Source of the DNA: Blautia schinkii DSM 10518 | GTDB lineage: Bacteria; Bacillota; Clostridia; Lachnospirales; Lachnospiraceae | DNA: 64,000 bases | Assembly (NCBI GenBank): GCA_000702025.1 | Contig: JNKJ01000015.1 | Span: 62,001 to 126,000, forward strand | Direction of reading: 5' to 3' | Part shown: one piece after another, positions 1-8,149 of the stretch | Layout: each line of letters opens with the position of its first letter | Numbering within the stretch: position 1 is the first letter of the stretch | The notes under the pieces: generated by a model | What the model was told of the DNA's origin: nothing | The model's input: only the letters and a program-made list of their open reading frames with translations | Databases searched by the model: none | Program-made: the position numbers and the translations under genes

Positions 1-14
1 CTTAAAATAAATCA

Positions 15-485
15 TTGAAGAAAATCGTTCTCATCGGACGCAGCGAGGCGGGGAAAACCACCCTCACCCAGGCGCTCCGTGGAGAGAAGATCCATTATCA
101 CAAAACCCAGTATGTGAATAACTTTGATGTGATCGTAGACACCCCTGGCGAATACGCCCAGACAAAAGGTTTGGGACACGCGCTGGCGCTCTACACCTAT
201 GAGTCTGATATCGTGGGACTTCTGGTGGCAGCCACAGAGCCATATTGTCTGTTCCCGCCGTGCATCACCTGTATGGCAAACCGCGAGGTAGTGGGAATTG
301 TCACCAAAATCCACGAGCCTGGCGCCAATCTTGCGCGTGCGGCCTCCTGGCTGCAGCTCACAGGTTGCGAAAAGATTTTTTATGTGGATTCCAAAACTCA
401 GGAGGGTGTGCCTGAAATCCTGGAATATCTCCGCGAAGAGGGCGATGTGATGCCCTGGGAGCGGGAAAAATTGGAATCACAATAA
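15..485 (+). CDS. EutP/PduV-like small GTPase of the microcompartment locus
   Basis: A 156-residue P-loop protein of the EutP/PduV family, which are small Ras-like proteins linked to ethanolamine or propanediol microcompartments; their exact role is unsettled. The Walker A motif GRSEAGKT is at residues 8-15 and a switch-like DTPGE follows near 43. The TTG start at 15 gives the expected family N-terminus; an in-frame stop lies at 3-5, so the gene cannot start earlier. No ribosome binding site is visible in the 14 bases available. It sits upstream of the main operon promoter, so it probably belongs to a transcript starting outside the window. The family is confident; the role is inferred from context. 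Confidence 0.85.
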   Translation: MKKIVLIGRSEAGKTTLTQALRGEKIHYHKTQYVNNFDVIVDTPGEYAQTKGLGHALALYTYESDIVGLLVAATEPYCLFPPCITCMANREVVGIVTKIHEPGANLARAASWLQLTGCEKIFYVDSKTQEGVPEILEYLREEGDVMPWEREKLESQ

Positions 486-563
486 AAACAACATAAAAAA
501 TACGACAAAAACAACACAAACCAACATGTTTCTCTTGACTTTTCTTGTGGGATGAAGTAGAAT
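484..563 (+). promoter_or_regulatory. Promoter of the fuculose/propanediol microcompartment operon
   Basis: TTGACT at 535-540, a 17-base spacer and TAGAAT at 558-563 make a good sigma-A promoter. Upstream, 484-526 is rich in ACAACA/ACAAAAACAAC repeats of the kind DeoR-family repressors often bind; binding by the DeoR protein at 8768 is an inference. Transcription would begin near 570, which rules out the ATG at 562 and supports the aldolase start at 610. Confidence 0.65.
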
Positions 564-609
564 GTCAACAGAAGCAAAAGAAACCCAAGCGCTTAAGGAG
601 GAAGAAAGC

Positions 610-1419
610 ATGGTAAACGAATTTGAAATCAAAAAAATGATCTGCGAAGTTGGAAAAAGAATCTACAACCGCAACATGGTTGCTGCAAACGACGGCAACA
701 TCTCTGTAAAACTCAATGACAATGAATATCTCTGCACACCGACTGGTGTATCCAAGGGCTTCATGACCCCGGAGTACATATGTAAAGTAGATGCAAAGGG
801 CAATGTGATCCAGGCGAACCCGGGATTCCGTCCGTCATCCGAGATTAAAATGCACATGAGAGTTTATGAGAAAAGACCGGATGTAGGAGCTGTTGTACAC
901 GCTCATCCTACCTTTGCAACCAGCTTTGCAATCGCAGGTATTCCGCTTTCCCAGCCAATCATGCCGGAAGCAGTTATCGCTCTTGGATGTGTTCCGATCG
1001 CTGAGTACGGTACACCTTCCACAGTTGAGATTCCGGACAATCTGGAAAAATACCTTCCATACTATGATGCAGTTCTTCTTGAGAACCACGGCGCACTGAC
1101 CTGGTCCACAGACCTGATGGCTGCTTACATGAAGATGGAATCCGTAGAGTTCTACGCAGAGCTTCTTTACAAATCCAAAATGCTCGGCGGGCCGAAGGAA
1201 TTCGACAAAGAACAGATTGCAAAACTGTACGAAATCAGAAGAAAAATGGGATTACCGGGCAAACATCCGGCAAACCTTTGCCAGAATAAAGACGGCGTGA
1301 ACTGCCATAACTGTGGCGCAAGCTGCTCCTGTGGCGCCGCTGAAGAACCAAAGGCTGCAGATGCTGAATTAGTAGCAAGCATCACCAAACAGGTAATGGC
1401 TCAGTTAGGACTGAAATAA
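610..1419 (+). CDS. Class II aldolase (L-fuculose-1-phosphate aldolase type) with C-terminal encapsulation helix
   Basis: A 269-residue class II aldolase/adducin-fold enzyme. It should split L-fuculose-1-phosphate (perhaps also rhamnulose-1-phosphate) into dihydroxyacetone phosphate and L-lactaldehyde. Likely zinc ligands are His97 and His99 in HAHP and His160 in NHGAL, with Glu78 as catalytic acid. After the fold comes a five-cysteine stretch (NCHNCGASCSCG near 222-236), an Ala/Glu linker and a terminal amphipathic helix (AELVASITKQVMAQLGLK) typical of cargo-targeting peptides, so the enzyme is probably inside the shell. AAGGAGG lies 8 bases before the ATG at 610. The in-frame ATG at 562 overlaps the promoter -10 and is rejected. 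First gene of the operon. Confidence 0.9.
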   Translation: MVNEFEIKKMICEVGKRIYNRNMVAANDGNISVKLNDNEYLCTPTGVSKGFMTPEYICKVDAKGNVIQANPGFRPSSEIKMHMRVYEKRPDVGAVVHAHPTFATSFAIAGIPLSQPIMPEAVIALGCVPIAEYGTPSTVEIPDNLEKYLPYYDAVLLENHGALTWSTDLMAAYMKMESVEFYAELLYKSKMLGGPKEFDKEQIAKLYEIRRKMGLPGKHPANLCQNKDGVNCHNCGASCSCGAAEEPKAADAELVASITKQVMAQLGLK

Positions 1420-1451
1420 TCTAGTGACGAAACATGAAGGAGGACAATCTC

Positions 1452-2840
1452 ATGCCAATCAGTGATAGCATGGTACAGGAAATTGTACAGGAAGTAATGG
1501 CAAAAATGCAGATTGCAGACGCTCCGGCCGGAAAACATGGGGTTTTCAAGGATATGAACGAGGCTATCGAAGCCGCGAAGAAGACAGAGAACATCGTCAA
1601 GAGAATGTCCATGGACCAGAGAGAAAAAATCATTACCTGCATCCGCAAGAGTATTAAGAAAAATGCGGAAATTATGGCGCGCATGGGTGTGGATGAGACC
1701 GGAATGGGAAATGTGGGAGATAAGATCCTCAAGCATCATCTGGTAGCAGACAAGACACCTGGTACAGAAGACATCACAACCACCGCTTGGTCCGGAGACA
1801 GAGGACTGACCCTGGTGGAAATGGGACCGTTCGGTGTCATCGGAGCGATCACTCCCTGCACCAACCCAAGTGAAACCATCCTGTGCAATACCATGGGTAT
1901 GCTGGCAGGCGGAAACACGGTTGTATTCAACCCGCATCCCGCTGCCATCAAGACCTCTATCTACGCAGTTAATTTATTAAATGAAGCTTCTCTGGAAGCA
2001 GGCGGACCGGACAACATTGCCGTGACAGTAGAACAGCCTACTCTTGAGACAAGCAATATTATGATGAAACATAAAGATATCCCGCTCATCGCAGCCACAG
2101 GCGGCCCCGGCGTAGTTACCGCAGTGCTTTCCTCCGGGAAACGCGGAATCGGCGCAGGCGCAGGCAATCCTCCGGCGCTGGTGGACGAGACGGCAGATGT
2201 ACGTAAGGCTGCTCAGGATATCGTGAATGGATGTACCTTTGACAACAACCTTCCCTGTATCGCAGAGAAAGAGATCGTTGCAGTATCTCCCATCGTGGAC
2301 GAGCTGATGCACTATCTCGTATCTGAGAACGACTGCTATCTTGCATCTAAAGAGGAGCAGGACAAGCTTACAGAAGTGGTTCTCGCCGGTGGCAGACTGA
2401 ACCGTAAATGCGTGGGACGCGACGCAAGAACACTGCTCTCCATGATCGGAGTCAATGTTCCGGCAAACATCCGTTGCATCGTGTTCGAGGGACCGAAGGA
2501 GCATCCGCTCATCGCAACCGAGCTTATGATGCCAATCCTCGGTGTTGTAAGAGCTAAGGATTTCGACGATGCGGTAGAGCAGGCTGTATGGCTTGAGCAT
2601 GGCAACCGCCATTCCGCACACATCCATTCCAAGAACATTGACAATATCACCAAATATGCGAAAGCAATCGACACAGCCATCCTGGTTAAGAACGCACCTT
2701 CCTATGCGGCTCTGGGATTCGGCGGAGAAGGCTACTGTACCTTCACCATCGCCAGCCGTACGGGCGAGGGACTGACAAGCGCCAGCACCTTTACCAAGAG
2801 AAGACGCTGCGTAATGTCCGACAGCCTTTGCATTCGATAA
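1452..2840 (+). CDS. pduP: CoA-acylating propionaldehyde dehydrogenase
   Basis: A 462-residue aldehyde dehydrogenase of the PduP/EutE group. It oxidises propionaldehyde to propionyl-CoA with NAD+ inside the microcompartment. Residues 3-20 (ISDSMVQEIVQEVMAKMQ) form an amphipathic encapsulation helix followed by an Ala/Pro linker. The catalytic Cys269 lies in DNNLPCIAE and a GGP nucleotide-binding turn is near 217-219. The start at 1452 has AAGGAGG eight bases upstream; the ATG at 1434 lies before that site and is not used. It follows the aldolase by 32 bases. The NADH it makes would be reused by the alcohol dehydrogenases of the locus. Confidence 0.93.
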   Translation: MPISDSMVQEIVQEVMAKMQIADAPAGKHGVFKDMNEAIEAAKKTENIVKRMSMDQREKIITCIRKSIKKNAEIMARMGVDETGMGNVGDKILKHHLVADKTPGTEDITTTAWSGDRGLTLVEMGPFGVIGAITPCTNPSETILCNTMGMLAGGNTVVFNPHPAAIKTSIYAVNLLNEASLEAGGPDNIAVTVEQPTLETSNIMMKHKDIPLIAATGGPGVVTAVLSSGKRGIGAGAGNPPALVDETADVRKAAQDIVNGCTFDNNLPCIAEKEIVAVSPIVDELMHYLVSENDCYLASKEEQDKLTEVVLAGGRLNRKCVGRDARTLLSMIGVNVPANIRCIVFEGPKEHPLIATELMMPILGVVRAKDFDDAVEQAVWLEHGNRHSAHIHSKNIDNITKYAKAIDTAILVKNAPSYAALGFGGEGYCTFTIASRTGEGLTSASTFTKRRRCVMSDSLCIR

Positions 2841-2859
2841 TAAGGAGGAGAGAAAAAAC

Positions 2860-4083
2860 ATGGATATGAATAATATTAATATAGAAGAAATCGTGAAACA
2901 GGTTCTCTCCGGCATGACAGGAAACGCTCCGGCAGCAACCGCCAGCGCTCCAGGCGCAACAAGTGCCGGAATCCCGAAAACAGCCAGAGTAGCAATGCTC
3001 ACAGATTTAGAGCATTATGAGCTCAAAGAGTTCCCGATTCCGCCGGTTGGCGACGACGACATCCTCGTTAAGGTTGAGGGCTGTGGTATCTGCGGAACAG
3101 ACGCACATGAATTCAAGAGAGATCCATTCGGCCTTATCCCGGTAGCACTGGGACATGAGGGAACCGGAGAAATCGTTGCAATGGGTAAGAACGTTAAGAC
3201 AGATACAGCCGGCAAACCGGTGAAGATCGGCGATAAGGTTGTTACCTGTATGATTTTTAAGGATGCTCCGGAAATCACTATGTACGACTTAAACAAGCAG
3301 AACGTGGGTGCAGCAGATGTATACGGCCTGCTTCCGGATGACGATATCCATCTCAACGGATGGTTTTCCGATTACATATTTATCAGAGGCGGCTCCTTTG
3401 GCTCCACTTTCTTTAATGTAAGTGACCTTGATCTCAAATCAAGAATCCTCATTGAGCCGTGCGCCGTACTGGTACATGCAGTAGAGAGAGCAAAAACAAC
3501 AAACATTCTCCGCTTCAACAGCAAGGTAGTGGTACAGGGCTGCGGACCAATCGGTCTTATCTGTATCGCAGTTCTCCGCACCATGGGTGTTGAGAATATC
3601 TGCGCAGTGGACGGAGAGCAGAAACGTCTTGATTTCGCTAAGAGAATGGGTGCAACCCATACCGTAAACTTCAAGGACCACAAGGGAATTGAAGCTCTGG
3701 CAGCAGCAGTGAAGGATGAGTTCGGCGGACAGCTTGCAGATTTCGCATTCCAGTGTACAGGTTCTCCTGTAGCTCATGCTAACATCTACAAATTTATCCG
3801 CAATGGCGGTGGACTTTGCGAGCTTGGTTTCTTCATCAACGGTGGAGACGCAACCATCAACCCGCACTTTGATATCTGCTCCAAAGAAATCACAACAGTC
3901 GGCTCCTGGGTTTACACTCTGAGAGATTACGCGACTACCTTTGATTTCTTAAAGAGAGCAAACGGAATCGGACTTCCGATGTCAGAGCTGATCACCGACG
4001 AATTCCCGTTAGAGCAGATTAATGAAGCTCACAAGACGAACTTAGCAATGACAGGGTTGAAGATTGCGATAATTAATAAGTAG
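2860..4083 (+). CDS. Zinc-dependent MDR alcohol dehydrogenase with N-terminal encapsulation helix
   Basis: A 407-residue medium-chain dehydrogenase of the sorbitol/butanediol dehydrogenase type. Residues 6-20 (INIEEIVKQVLSGMT) form an encapsulation helix, followed by a 20-residue Ala/Gly/Ser linker. Catalytic zinc ligands are likely Cys78 in GICGTD and His99-Glu100 in GHE; a Rossmann GCGPIG motif follows. The usual four-cysteine structural zinc lobe is not visible. A plausible job is reduction of L-lactaldehyde to 1,2-propanediol, or of propionaldehyde to propanol, regenerating NAD+ in the lumen; which substrate is used is inference. TAAGGAGGAG precedes the ATG. Classical Pdu operons have only an iron-type enzyme here; this locus has both. 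Confidence 0.85.
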   Translation: MDMNNINIEEIVKQVLSGMTGNAPAATASAPGATSAGIPKTARVAMLTDLEHYELKEFPIPPVGDDDILVKVEGCGICGTDAHEFKRDPFGLIPVALGHEGTGEIVAMGKNVKTDTAGKPVKIGDKVVTCMIFKDAPEITMYDLNKQNVGAADVYGLLPDDDIHLNGWFSDYIFIRGGSFGSTFFNVSDLDLKSRILIEPCAVLVHAVERAKTTNILRFNSKVVVQGCGPIGLICIAVLRTMGVENICAVDGEQKRLDFAKRMGATHTVNFKDHKGIEALAAAVKDEFGGQLADFAFQCTGSPVAHANIYKFIRNGGGLCELGFFINGGDATINPHFDICSKEITTVGSWVYTLRDYATTFDFLKRANGIGLPMSELITDEFPLEQINEAHKTNLAMTGLKIAIINK

Positions 4084-4109
4084 AGCACCCGCCTTAGAAG
4101 GAGAAAACA

Positions 4110-4424
4110 ATGGCAGAAGCTGTAGGGATTTTAGAGGTATTCGGGCTGACTACAGCCTTCGTAGCAGGCGATGCCGGATGTAAGGCAGCGAATGTCCGCC
4201 TGGAGGTATTTGATAAAAACAAGCCTGCCAACGCAGACAGCCTGCCGGTACCCCTCCTTGTGTGCATCAAGTTCCGCGGAAGCGTGACAGACGTAACTGC
4301 CGCTGTGGAAGCCGGAATGGAAGTTGCAAACAGAATGACCGGAGTGGTACAGCATTACGTGATTCCAAACCCCGAGGAGGGCACGGAAAAAATGCTGAAG
4401 ATCAGCGCCCTTGATAAAGTGTAA
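4110..4424 (+). CDS. BMC-H shell protein, single BMC domain
   Basis: A 104-residue single-domain BMC protein expected to form hexameric shell tiles. The fold begins AVGILEVFGLTTAFVAGDAG and ends with VIPNPEEGTEKML. It is longer than PduA because of an insertion around residues 32-50 (DKNKPANADSLPVP), which would alter one face of the hexamer. AGAAGGAGAAAACA precedes the ATG. The next 161 bases hold no gene; they contain two copies of an AGGAATTAAG leader segment, one just before the following shell gene, hinting at local duplication. It cannot be matched to one named Pdu subunit. Confidence 0.85.
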   Translation: MAEAVGILEVFGLTTAFVAGDAGCKAANVRLEVFDKNKPANADSLPVPLLVCIKFRGSVTDVTAAVEAGMEVANRMTGVVQHYVIPNPEEGTEKMLKISALDKV

Positions 4425-4585
4425 CAGGCCGAACGCTTTCAGATATTGAAATGCAGATAATGCTGAGAAGGAAAGCCGGTTGCATATCAGAGGAATTAAG
4501 TGTAAAATAAAAAGATAATACTGATAAATTCAGGTAACTGTGAAGGTACTGAACAGATTCAGTTCAAATTCAGGAGGAATTAAGC

Positions 4586-4861
4586 ATGGCACAGGAAGCT
4601 TTAGGAATGGTAGAAACCAGAGGACTTACCGCTGCAATCGAGGCAGCAGATGCAATGACAAAAGCAGCAGAGGTTACTTTAGTAGGAACAGAGAAGATTG
4701 GTTCCGGTCTTGTAACTGTTATGGTTCGCGGAGATGTAGGCGCTGTGAAAGCAGCAGTAGAGAGCGGAAGCGCAGCAGCATCCAGACTTGGCGAATTAGT
4801 GGCTACCCACGTAATCCCGAGACCTCATAACGATGTGGAGAAAATCCTGCCCTCCATCTAA
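4586..4861 (+). CDS. PduA/PduJ-like BMC-H shell protein
   Basis: A 91-residue canonical BMC-H protein starting [20 protein letters not shown] and ending in [13 protein letters not shown]. Such proteins are the main hexameric tiles of Pdu shells, and their central pore (the GSG loop within [10 protein letters not shown]) passes small substrates. GGAGGAATTAAGC precedes the ATG. Its DNA is nearly identical in long blocks to the core of the gene at 5374-5652, so the two are recent duplicates or are kept alike by gene conversion. Confidence 0.93.
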   Translation: MAQEALGMVETRGLTAAIEAADAMTKAAEVTLVGTEKIGSGLVTVMVRGDVGAVKAAVESGSAAASRLGELVATHVIPRPHNDVEKILPSI

Positions 4862-4891
4862 TACATAATCACAGTTTTAAGGAGTTCGCTC

Positions 4892-5188
4892 ATGAGTAAA
4901 TCATATGGTTTTATTGAAATCACAGGTGTGGTTGCGGCTATGGATGCCCTGGACATCATGTGTAAAACTGCAAACGTTGAGCTGGCGTCATGGGAACGTA
5001 AGCTGGGCGGACGACTGGTGACCATTATTGTGGAAGGCGATGTGGCGGCTGTGACGGAGGCCGTAGAGACGGCTGCAGCCAAAGCAATCAAAAAACCGGC
5101 ATGTTACGCAGTAATTGCCCGTCCCCATGAGGAAATCGTCAAGATGGTGGAATTAAGCGCAAGTCGATGGAAAAACAAGGATAAATAG
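4892..5188 (+). CDS. BMC-H shell protein, divergent paralogue
   Basis: A 98-residue single BMC-domain protein (KSYGFIEITGVVAAMDALDIM... ending RPHEEIVKMVELSASRWKNKDK). It keeps the hexamer fold but diverges from the PduA-type pair in the pore region, with KLGGRLVTI instead of KIGSGLVTV, which suggests another pore size or selectivity. The lysine-rich tail is short. TTTTAAGGAGTTCGCTC precedes the ATG. It lies 30 bases after the previous shell gene and 11 before the next, within the same operon. Confidence 0.9.
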   Translation: MSKSYGFIEITGVVAAMDALDIMCKTANVELASWERKLGGRLVTIIVEGDVAAVTEAVETAAAKAIKKPACYAVIARPHEEIVKMVELSASRWKNKDK

Positions 5189-5199
5189 GGGGATGAAAG

Positions 5200-5652
5200 A
5201 TGGCTGAAGAGAAGAAACCAGCAGCAAGAAGCACAGCCCCGAAAAAGGCAGCCGCTCCCAGAAGAACGGCAAAGACAGCCCCGGCCAAAGCACAAGCTCC
5301 GGCTGAGGTAACAGAAACAGAAGCAAAGAAAGCAAATGTTGAGAATCCAACAATCCATAAGGAGGAAAAAATCATGACACAGGAAGCATTAGGAATGGTT
5401 GAAACCAGAGGACTTACAGCAGCAATCGAAGCAGCTGACCAGATGTGCAAAGCAGCTAACGTTGCATTAGTAGGAACAGAGAAGATTGGTTCCGGTCTTG
5501 TAACTGTTATGGTTCGTGGAGATGTAGGCGCAGTGAAATCTGCAGTAGAGAGCGGAAGCGCAGCAGCATCCAGACTGGGCGAATTAGTAGCTACCCACGT
5601 AATCCCGAGACCACATACTGACGTAGAGAAAATCCTTCCGGTACTGAAATAA
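5200..5652 (+). CDS. BMC-H shell protein with Lys/Ala/Pro-rich N-terminal extension; probable second start at 5374
   Basis: The full frame codes for 150 residues: a basic, low-complexity extension of about 58 residues rich in Lys, Ala, Pro and Thr, then a canonical PduA-like BMC domain ([15 protein letters not shown] to [16 protein letters not shown]). Two translation signals are visible: GGGGGATGAAAG before the ATG at 5200, and a stronger AAGGAGG nine bases before an in-frame ATG at 5374 that would give a plain 92-residue shell protein. This mimics PduB/PduB', where the longer form's extension ties enzyme core to shell, but here on a BMC-H rather than a BMC-T protein. Both products being made is an inference. 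Confidence 0.85.
   Translation: MAEEKKPAARSTAPKKAAAPRRTAKTAPAKAQAPAEVTETEAKKANVENPTIHKEEKIMTQEALGMVETRGLTAAIEAADQMCKAANVALVGTEKIGSGLVTVMVRGDVGAVKSAVESGSAAASRLGELVATHVIPRPHTDVEKILPVLK
5359..5376 (+). promoter_or_regulatory. Internal ribosome binding site and start within the extended shell gene
   Basis: AAGGAGG at 5359-5365 followed by AAAAATC and an in-frame ATG at 5374. Its strength and spacing match the other starts of this operon, and the protein from this ATG aligns end to end with the neighbouring PduA-like shell protein. It decides that a short product is likely in addition to the 150-residue form. Confidence 0.7.
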
Positions 5653-5755
5653 AGAATTATCGAGCTGAAAGGCGAGATAATTCGCCCCAGATTGACCTTA
5701 TGTCAGTCTGGAACCGACAATAAATCGGAATTTTAACCGGAAAGCAGGTGTACTC

Positions 5756-6400
5756 TTGGAAACGAATAACATCGAACTGATTACAAAAATGGTGATTCAG
5801 GCAATCAACCAGAGCGAGAGCAAGAGCAACGGCTTTGTCGTGCCGATCGGAGTTTCCGCAAGACACATCCACCTGACACAGGAGCATGTGGAGGCATTGT
5901 TTGGCCCGGGATATCAGCTCACCAAGAAAAAAGAGCTGATGGGCGGCCAGTTTGCATCCAATGAGACAGTCACCATCGTGGGACTGAAGCTTCGCGCCAT
6001 TGAGAATGTCCGCATCTTAGGACCGGTGCGCAAAGCCTCCCAGGTCGAGGTATCTGCTACAGATGCCATCAAGTTGGGAATGAAGGTTCCGGTACGCGAG
6101 TCCGGCGACATCAAAGGCAGTGCTCCCATTGCCATCGTAGGACCAAAAGGCGCCATCTATCTGAACGAGGGCTGTATTGTGGCTATGCGTCACATCCACA
6201 TGTCCCCGAAGGATGCACAGGCAGCCGGTGTCAGAGACGGGGATATCGTCTCCGTAAAAGCTGACAACGAGCGCGGAACCATTTTCAACCATGTGAAAAT
6301 CCGTGTGGACGACAGCTTTACACTGGAAATGCATATTGACACAGATGAAGCAAATGCAGCAAAAATTGCCACAGGCAATACAGTTACCATCATAAAGTAA
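5756..6400 (+). CDS. pduL: Phosphate propanoyltransferase
   Basis: A 214-residue PduL, the microcompartment phosphotransacylase that converts propionyl-CoA and phosphate to propionyl-phosphate and recycles CoA in the lumen. The two zinc-binding pairs are visible as ARHIHL (His37, His39) and MRHIHM (His146, His148). The N-terminal helix NNIELITKMVIQAINQ fits an encapsulation peptide. The start is TTG at 5756 after AAGCAGGTG. The 103 bases before it have a small ATTATC/GATAAT hairpin and no gene. No propionate kinase follows in the window, so ATP formation must rely on a kinase elsewhere. Confidence 0.95.
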   Translation: METNNIELITKMVIQAINQSESKSNGFVVPIGVSARHIHLTQEHVEALFGPGYQLTKKKELMGGQFASNETVTIVGLKLRAIENVRILGPVRKASQVEVSATDAIKLGMKVPVRESGDIKGSAPIAIVGPKGAIYLNEGCIVAMRHIHMSPKDAQAAGVRDGDIVSVKADNERGTIFNHVKIRVDDSFTLEMHIDTDEANAAKIATGNTVTIIK

Positions 6401-6514
6401 GCGGATATGTCTGCTGATGCAGACATCCTTAATAATGAAAGTTGATTCCTCCTATAGATGCCGGTGGCTCACGCCATCGGCTATGGAGGATTCAGAGAAA
6501 ATGCGGAGGCTCAT

Positions 6515-6781
6515 ATGATTGTAGGCAAAGTAGTCGGAAGCGTGGTTTCCACGCGGAAAAGTGAAAAATTAATCGGAAATAAATTTATGATTGTCGAGCC
6601 GGTGCAACATATGAAAGCTGACCATGGCACGATTGTTGCAATCGATATCATCGGTGCGGGAATCGGAGAATATGTATTGGTGGCACAGGGAAGCGCAGCA
6701 AGAATTGGCTGCGGCGTAGAAACGGCACCGGTCGATGCGGCCATTGTCGGCATCATTGATGACGGTGCGGGATTGGAGTAA
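6515..6781 (+). CDS. BMC vertex protein, EutN/CcmL/PduN family
   Basis: An 88-residue beta-barrel protein that forms the pentamers capping the vertices of the icosahedral shell. It starts MIVGKVVGSVVSTRKSEKL and ends AAIVGIIDDGAGLE, both typical of the family. The start at 6515 has GCGGAGG nearby; an in-frame ATG at 6458 lacks a binding site and would add a non-conserved leader. It follows pduL by 114 bases and is four bases before pduS. Confidence 0.93.
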   Translation: MIVGKVVGSVVSTRKSEKLIGNKFMIVEPVQHMKADHGTIVAIDIIGAGIGEYVLVAQGSAARIGCGVETAPVDAAIVGIIDDGAGLE

Positions 6782-6785
6782 CGCC

Positions 6786-8111
6786 ATGGAAATCAAAGAA
6801 TTACAGAAAATCATACAGGAGAATGGTGTTGTCGGCGCCGGCGGCGCAGGTTTTCCAACCTATGCGAAGCTTGACGAGCGGGCAAATACGATTCTTATGA
6901 ACTGTGCGGAGTGCGAGCCTTTACTGAAATTACACAGACAGTTATTAGAGAAGCACGCGTATGAGATCATGAAAACCTTCCAGCTGGTGGCAGATACCGT
7001 TGGTGCTTCTGAGTCCATCATTGGAATTAAGAAATCTTATATACAGACCGTAAATGCCTTAAACCAGCATATCGAGGAATTTCCCAATATGCGGATTCAT
7101 CTTCTTGAGGAAGTGTATCCCATGGGCGACGAGGTTGTGCTGATCTACGAGGCGACCGGACGTGTGGTAAGACCAGGCGGGCTGCCCATTGAACAGGGCG
7201 TGGCCGTGTTTAACGTGGAGACCATCTATAATGTTTACCGCGCATTGGAGAATCAACCAGTAACCGACAAATATGTGTCTGTTGTAGCGGAAGTCAGCAA
7301 TCCTGTGACAGTCCGGGTTCCTATCGGCTGTACACTGGATGAGGTAGTGGCACAGGCCGGAAGTGTGACGATCAAAGATCCTGTCTACTTTGTAGGCGGA
7401 CCTATGATGGGACGCATCGGCAGCGGTTCTGAACCTGTTACGAAAACCACAAATGCGATATTGGTCCTTCCAAAGGATCATACCATTGTTACGAAGAAGC
7501 AGCGTACTTCTTCCATAGATTTAAAAAGGGCGGCATCCATCTGCTGCCAGTGTAATACCTGTACAGATCTTTGTCCCCGGAATAATCTGGGACATCCGAT
7601 CGATCCGGCTCTCTTCATGAGAGCAGCGTCCAACCAGGATTACAGAGACTTAAATCCTTATCTGGATGCAAACTTCTGCAGCTCCTGCGGTGTCTGCGAA
7701 ATGTATTCCTGTCCTCAGAGCCTGGCTCCCAGAAGTCTTCTGGCAGATATGAAGGCAGGACTTAGAAAAGCAGGCGTAAGACCGCCACAGGGCGTACAGG
7801 CCTCACCTGTACCTTCTGCGAGAGAATACCGGAAAGTACCGGAGGAACGTTTGATGGCACGTCTGGCTCTGACCAGATACGACAAGGAAGCGCCCATGGA
7901 TGAGAGCTTAGTGCCCGTGTCCAAGGTAAAAGTGCTTTTGAGCCAGCATATCGGAGCTCCGGCGCAGGCAATTGTAAAGCCCGGCGACCAGGTGACAAGA
8001 GGCCAGATCATCGCAGCCCCGGCGAACGGATTAAGCGTCGCCATTCATGCGACGATCGACGGCAAAGTAACCGAAGTAACAGACCGCCACATTATAATTG
8101 CAAAGAAGTAG
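6786..8111 (+). CDS. pduS: Cobalamin reductase / RnfC-like flavo-iron-sulfur protein
   Basis: A 441-residue PduS. It passes electrons, probably from NADH via FMN, to reduce cobalamin before adenosylation by PduO. The N-terminus has the glycine-rich GAGGAGFPTYAKL nucleotide/FMN motif (residues 17-29). Two 4Fe-4S motifs follow: Cys253/254-Cys256-Cys259-Cys263 (CCQCNTCTDLCP) and Cys298-Cys301-Cys304-Cys309 (CSSCGVCEMYSCP). A SLBB/barrel-sandwich region ends the protein. The start at 6786 follows the vertex gene stop directly, suggesting translational coupling. The cofactors imply a luminal or shell-spanning electron path with the PduT-like protein next door. Confidence 0.92.
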   Translation: MEIKELQKIIQENGVVGAGGAGFPTYAKLDERANTILMNCAECEPLLKLHRQLLEKHAYEIMKTFQLVADTVGASESIIGIKKSYIQTVNALNQHIEEFPNMRIHLLEEVYPMGDEVVLIYEATGRVVRPGGLPIEQGVAVFNVETIYNVYRALENQPVTDKYVSVVAEVSNPVTVRVPIGCTLDEVVAQAGSVTIKDPVYFVGGPMMGRIGSGSEPVTKTTNAILVLPKDHTIVTKKQRTSSIDLKRAASICCQCNTCTDLCPRNNLGHPIDPALFMRAASNQDYRDLNPYLDANFCSSCGVCEMYSCPQSLAPRSLLADMKAGLRKAGVRPPQGVQASPVPSAREYRKVPEERLMARLALTRYDKEAPMDESLVPVSKVKVLLSQHIGAPAQAIVKPGDQVTRGQIIAAPANGLSVAIHATIDGKVTEVTDRHIIIAKK

Positions 8112-8149
8112 GCCGTTCGGCCCTGATTTAATGAAAGGACGTGCAGAAT

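Noticed and set aside
562-609. Longer aldolase N-terminus from the ATG at 562
   Set aside because: That ATG overlaps the -10 of the operon promoter; AAGGAGG fits the ATG at 610.
484-609. Cobalamin riboswitch before the B12-dependent operon
   Set aside because: No B12-box sequence or the needed length of structured leader is seen here.
4540-4830. 96-residue Arg/Ser-rich frame over the PduA-like gene
   Set aside because: Out-of-frame shadow of the shell gene with no family features.
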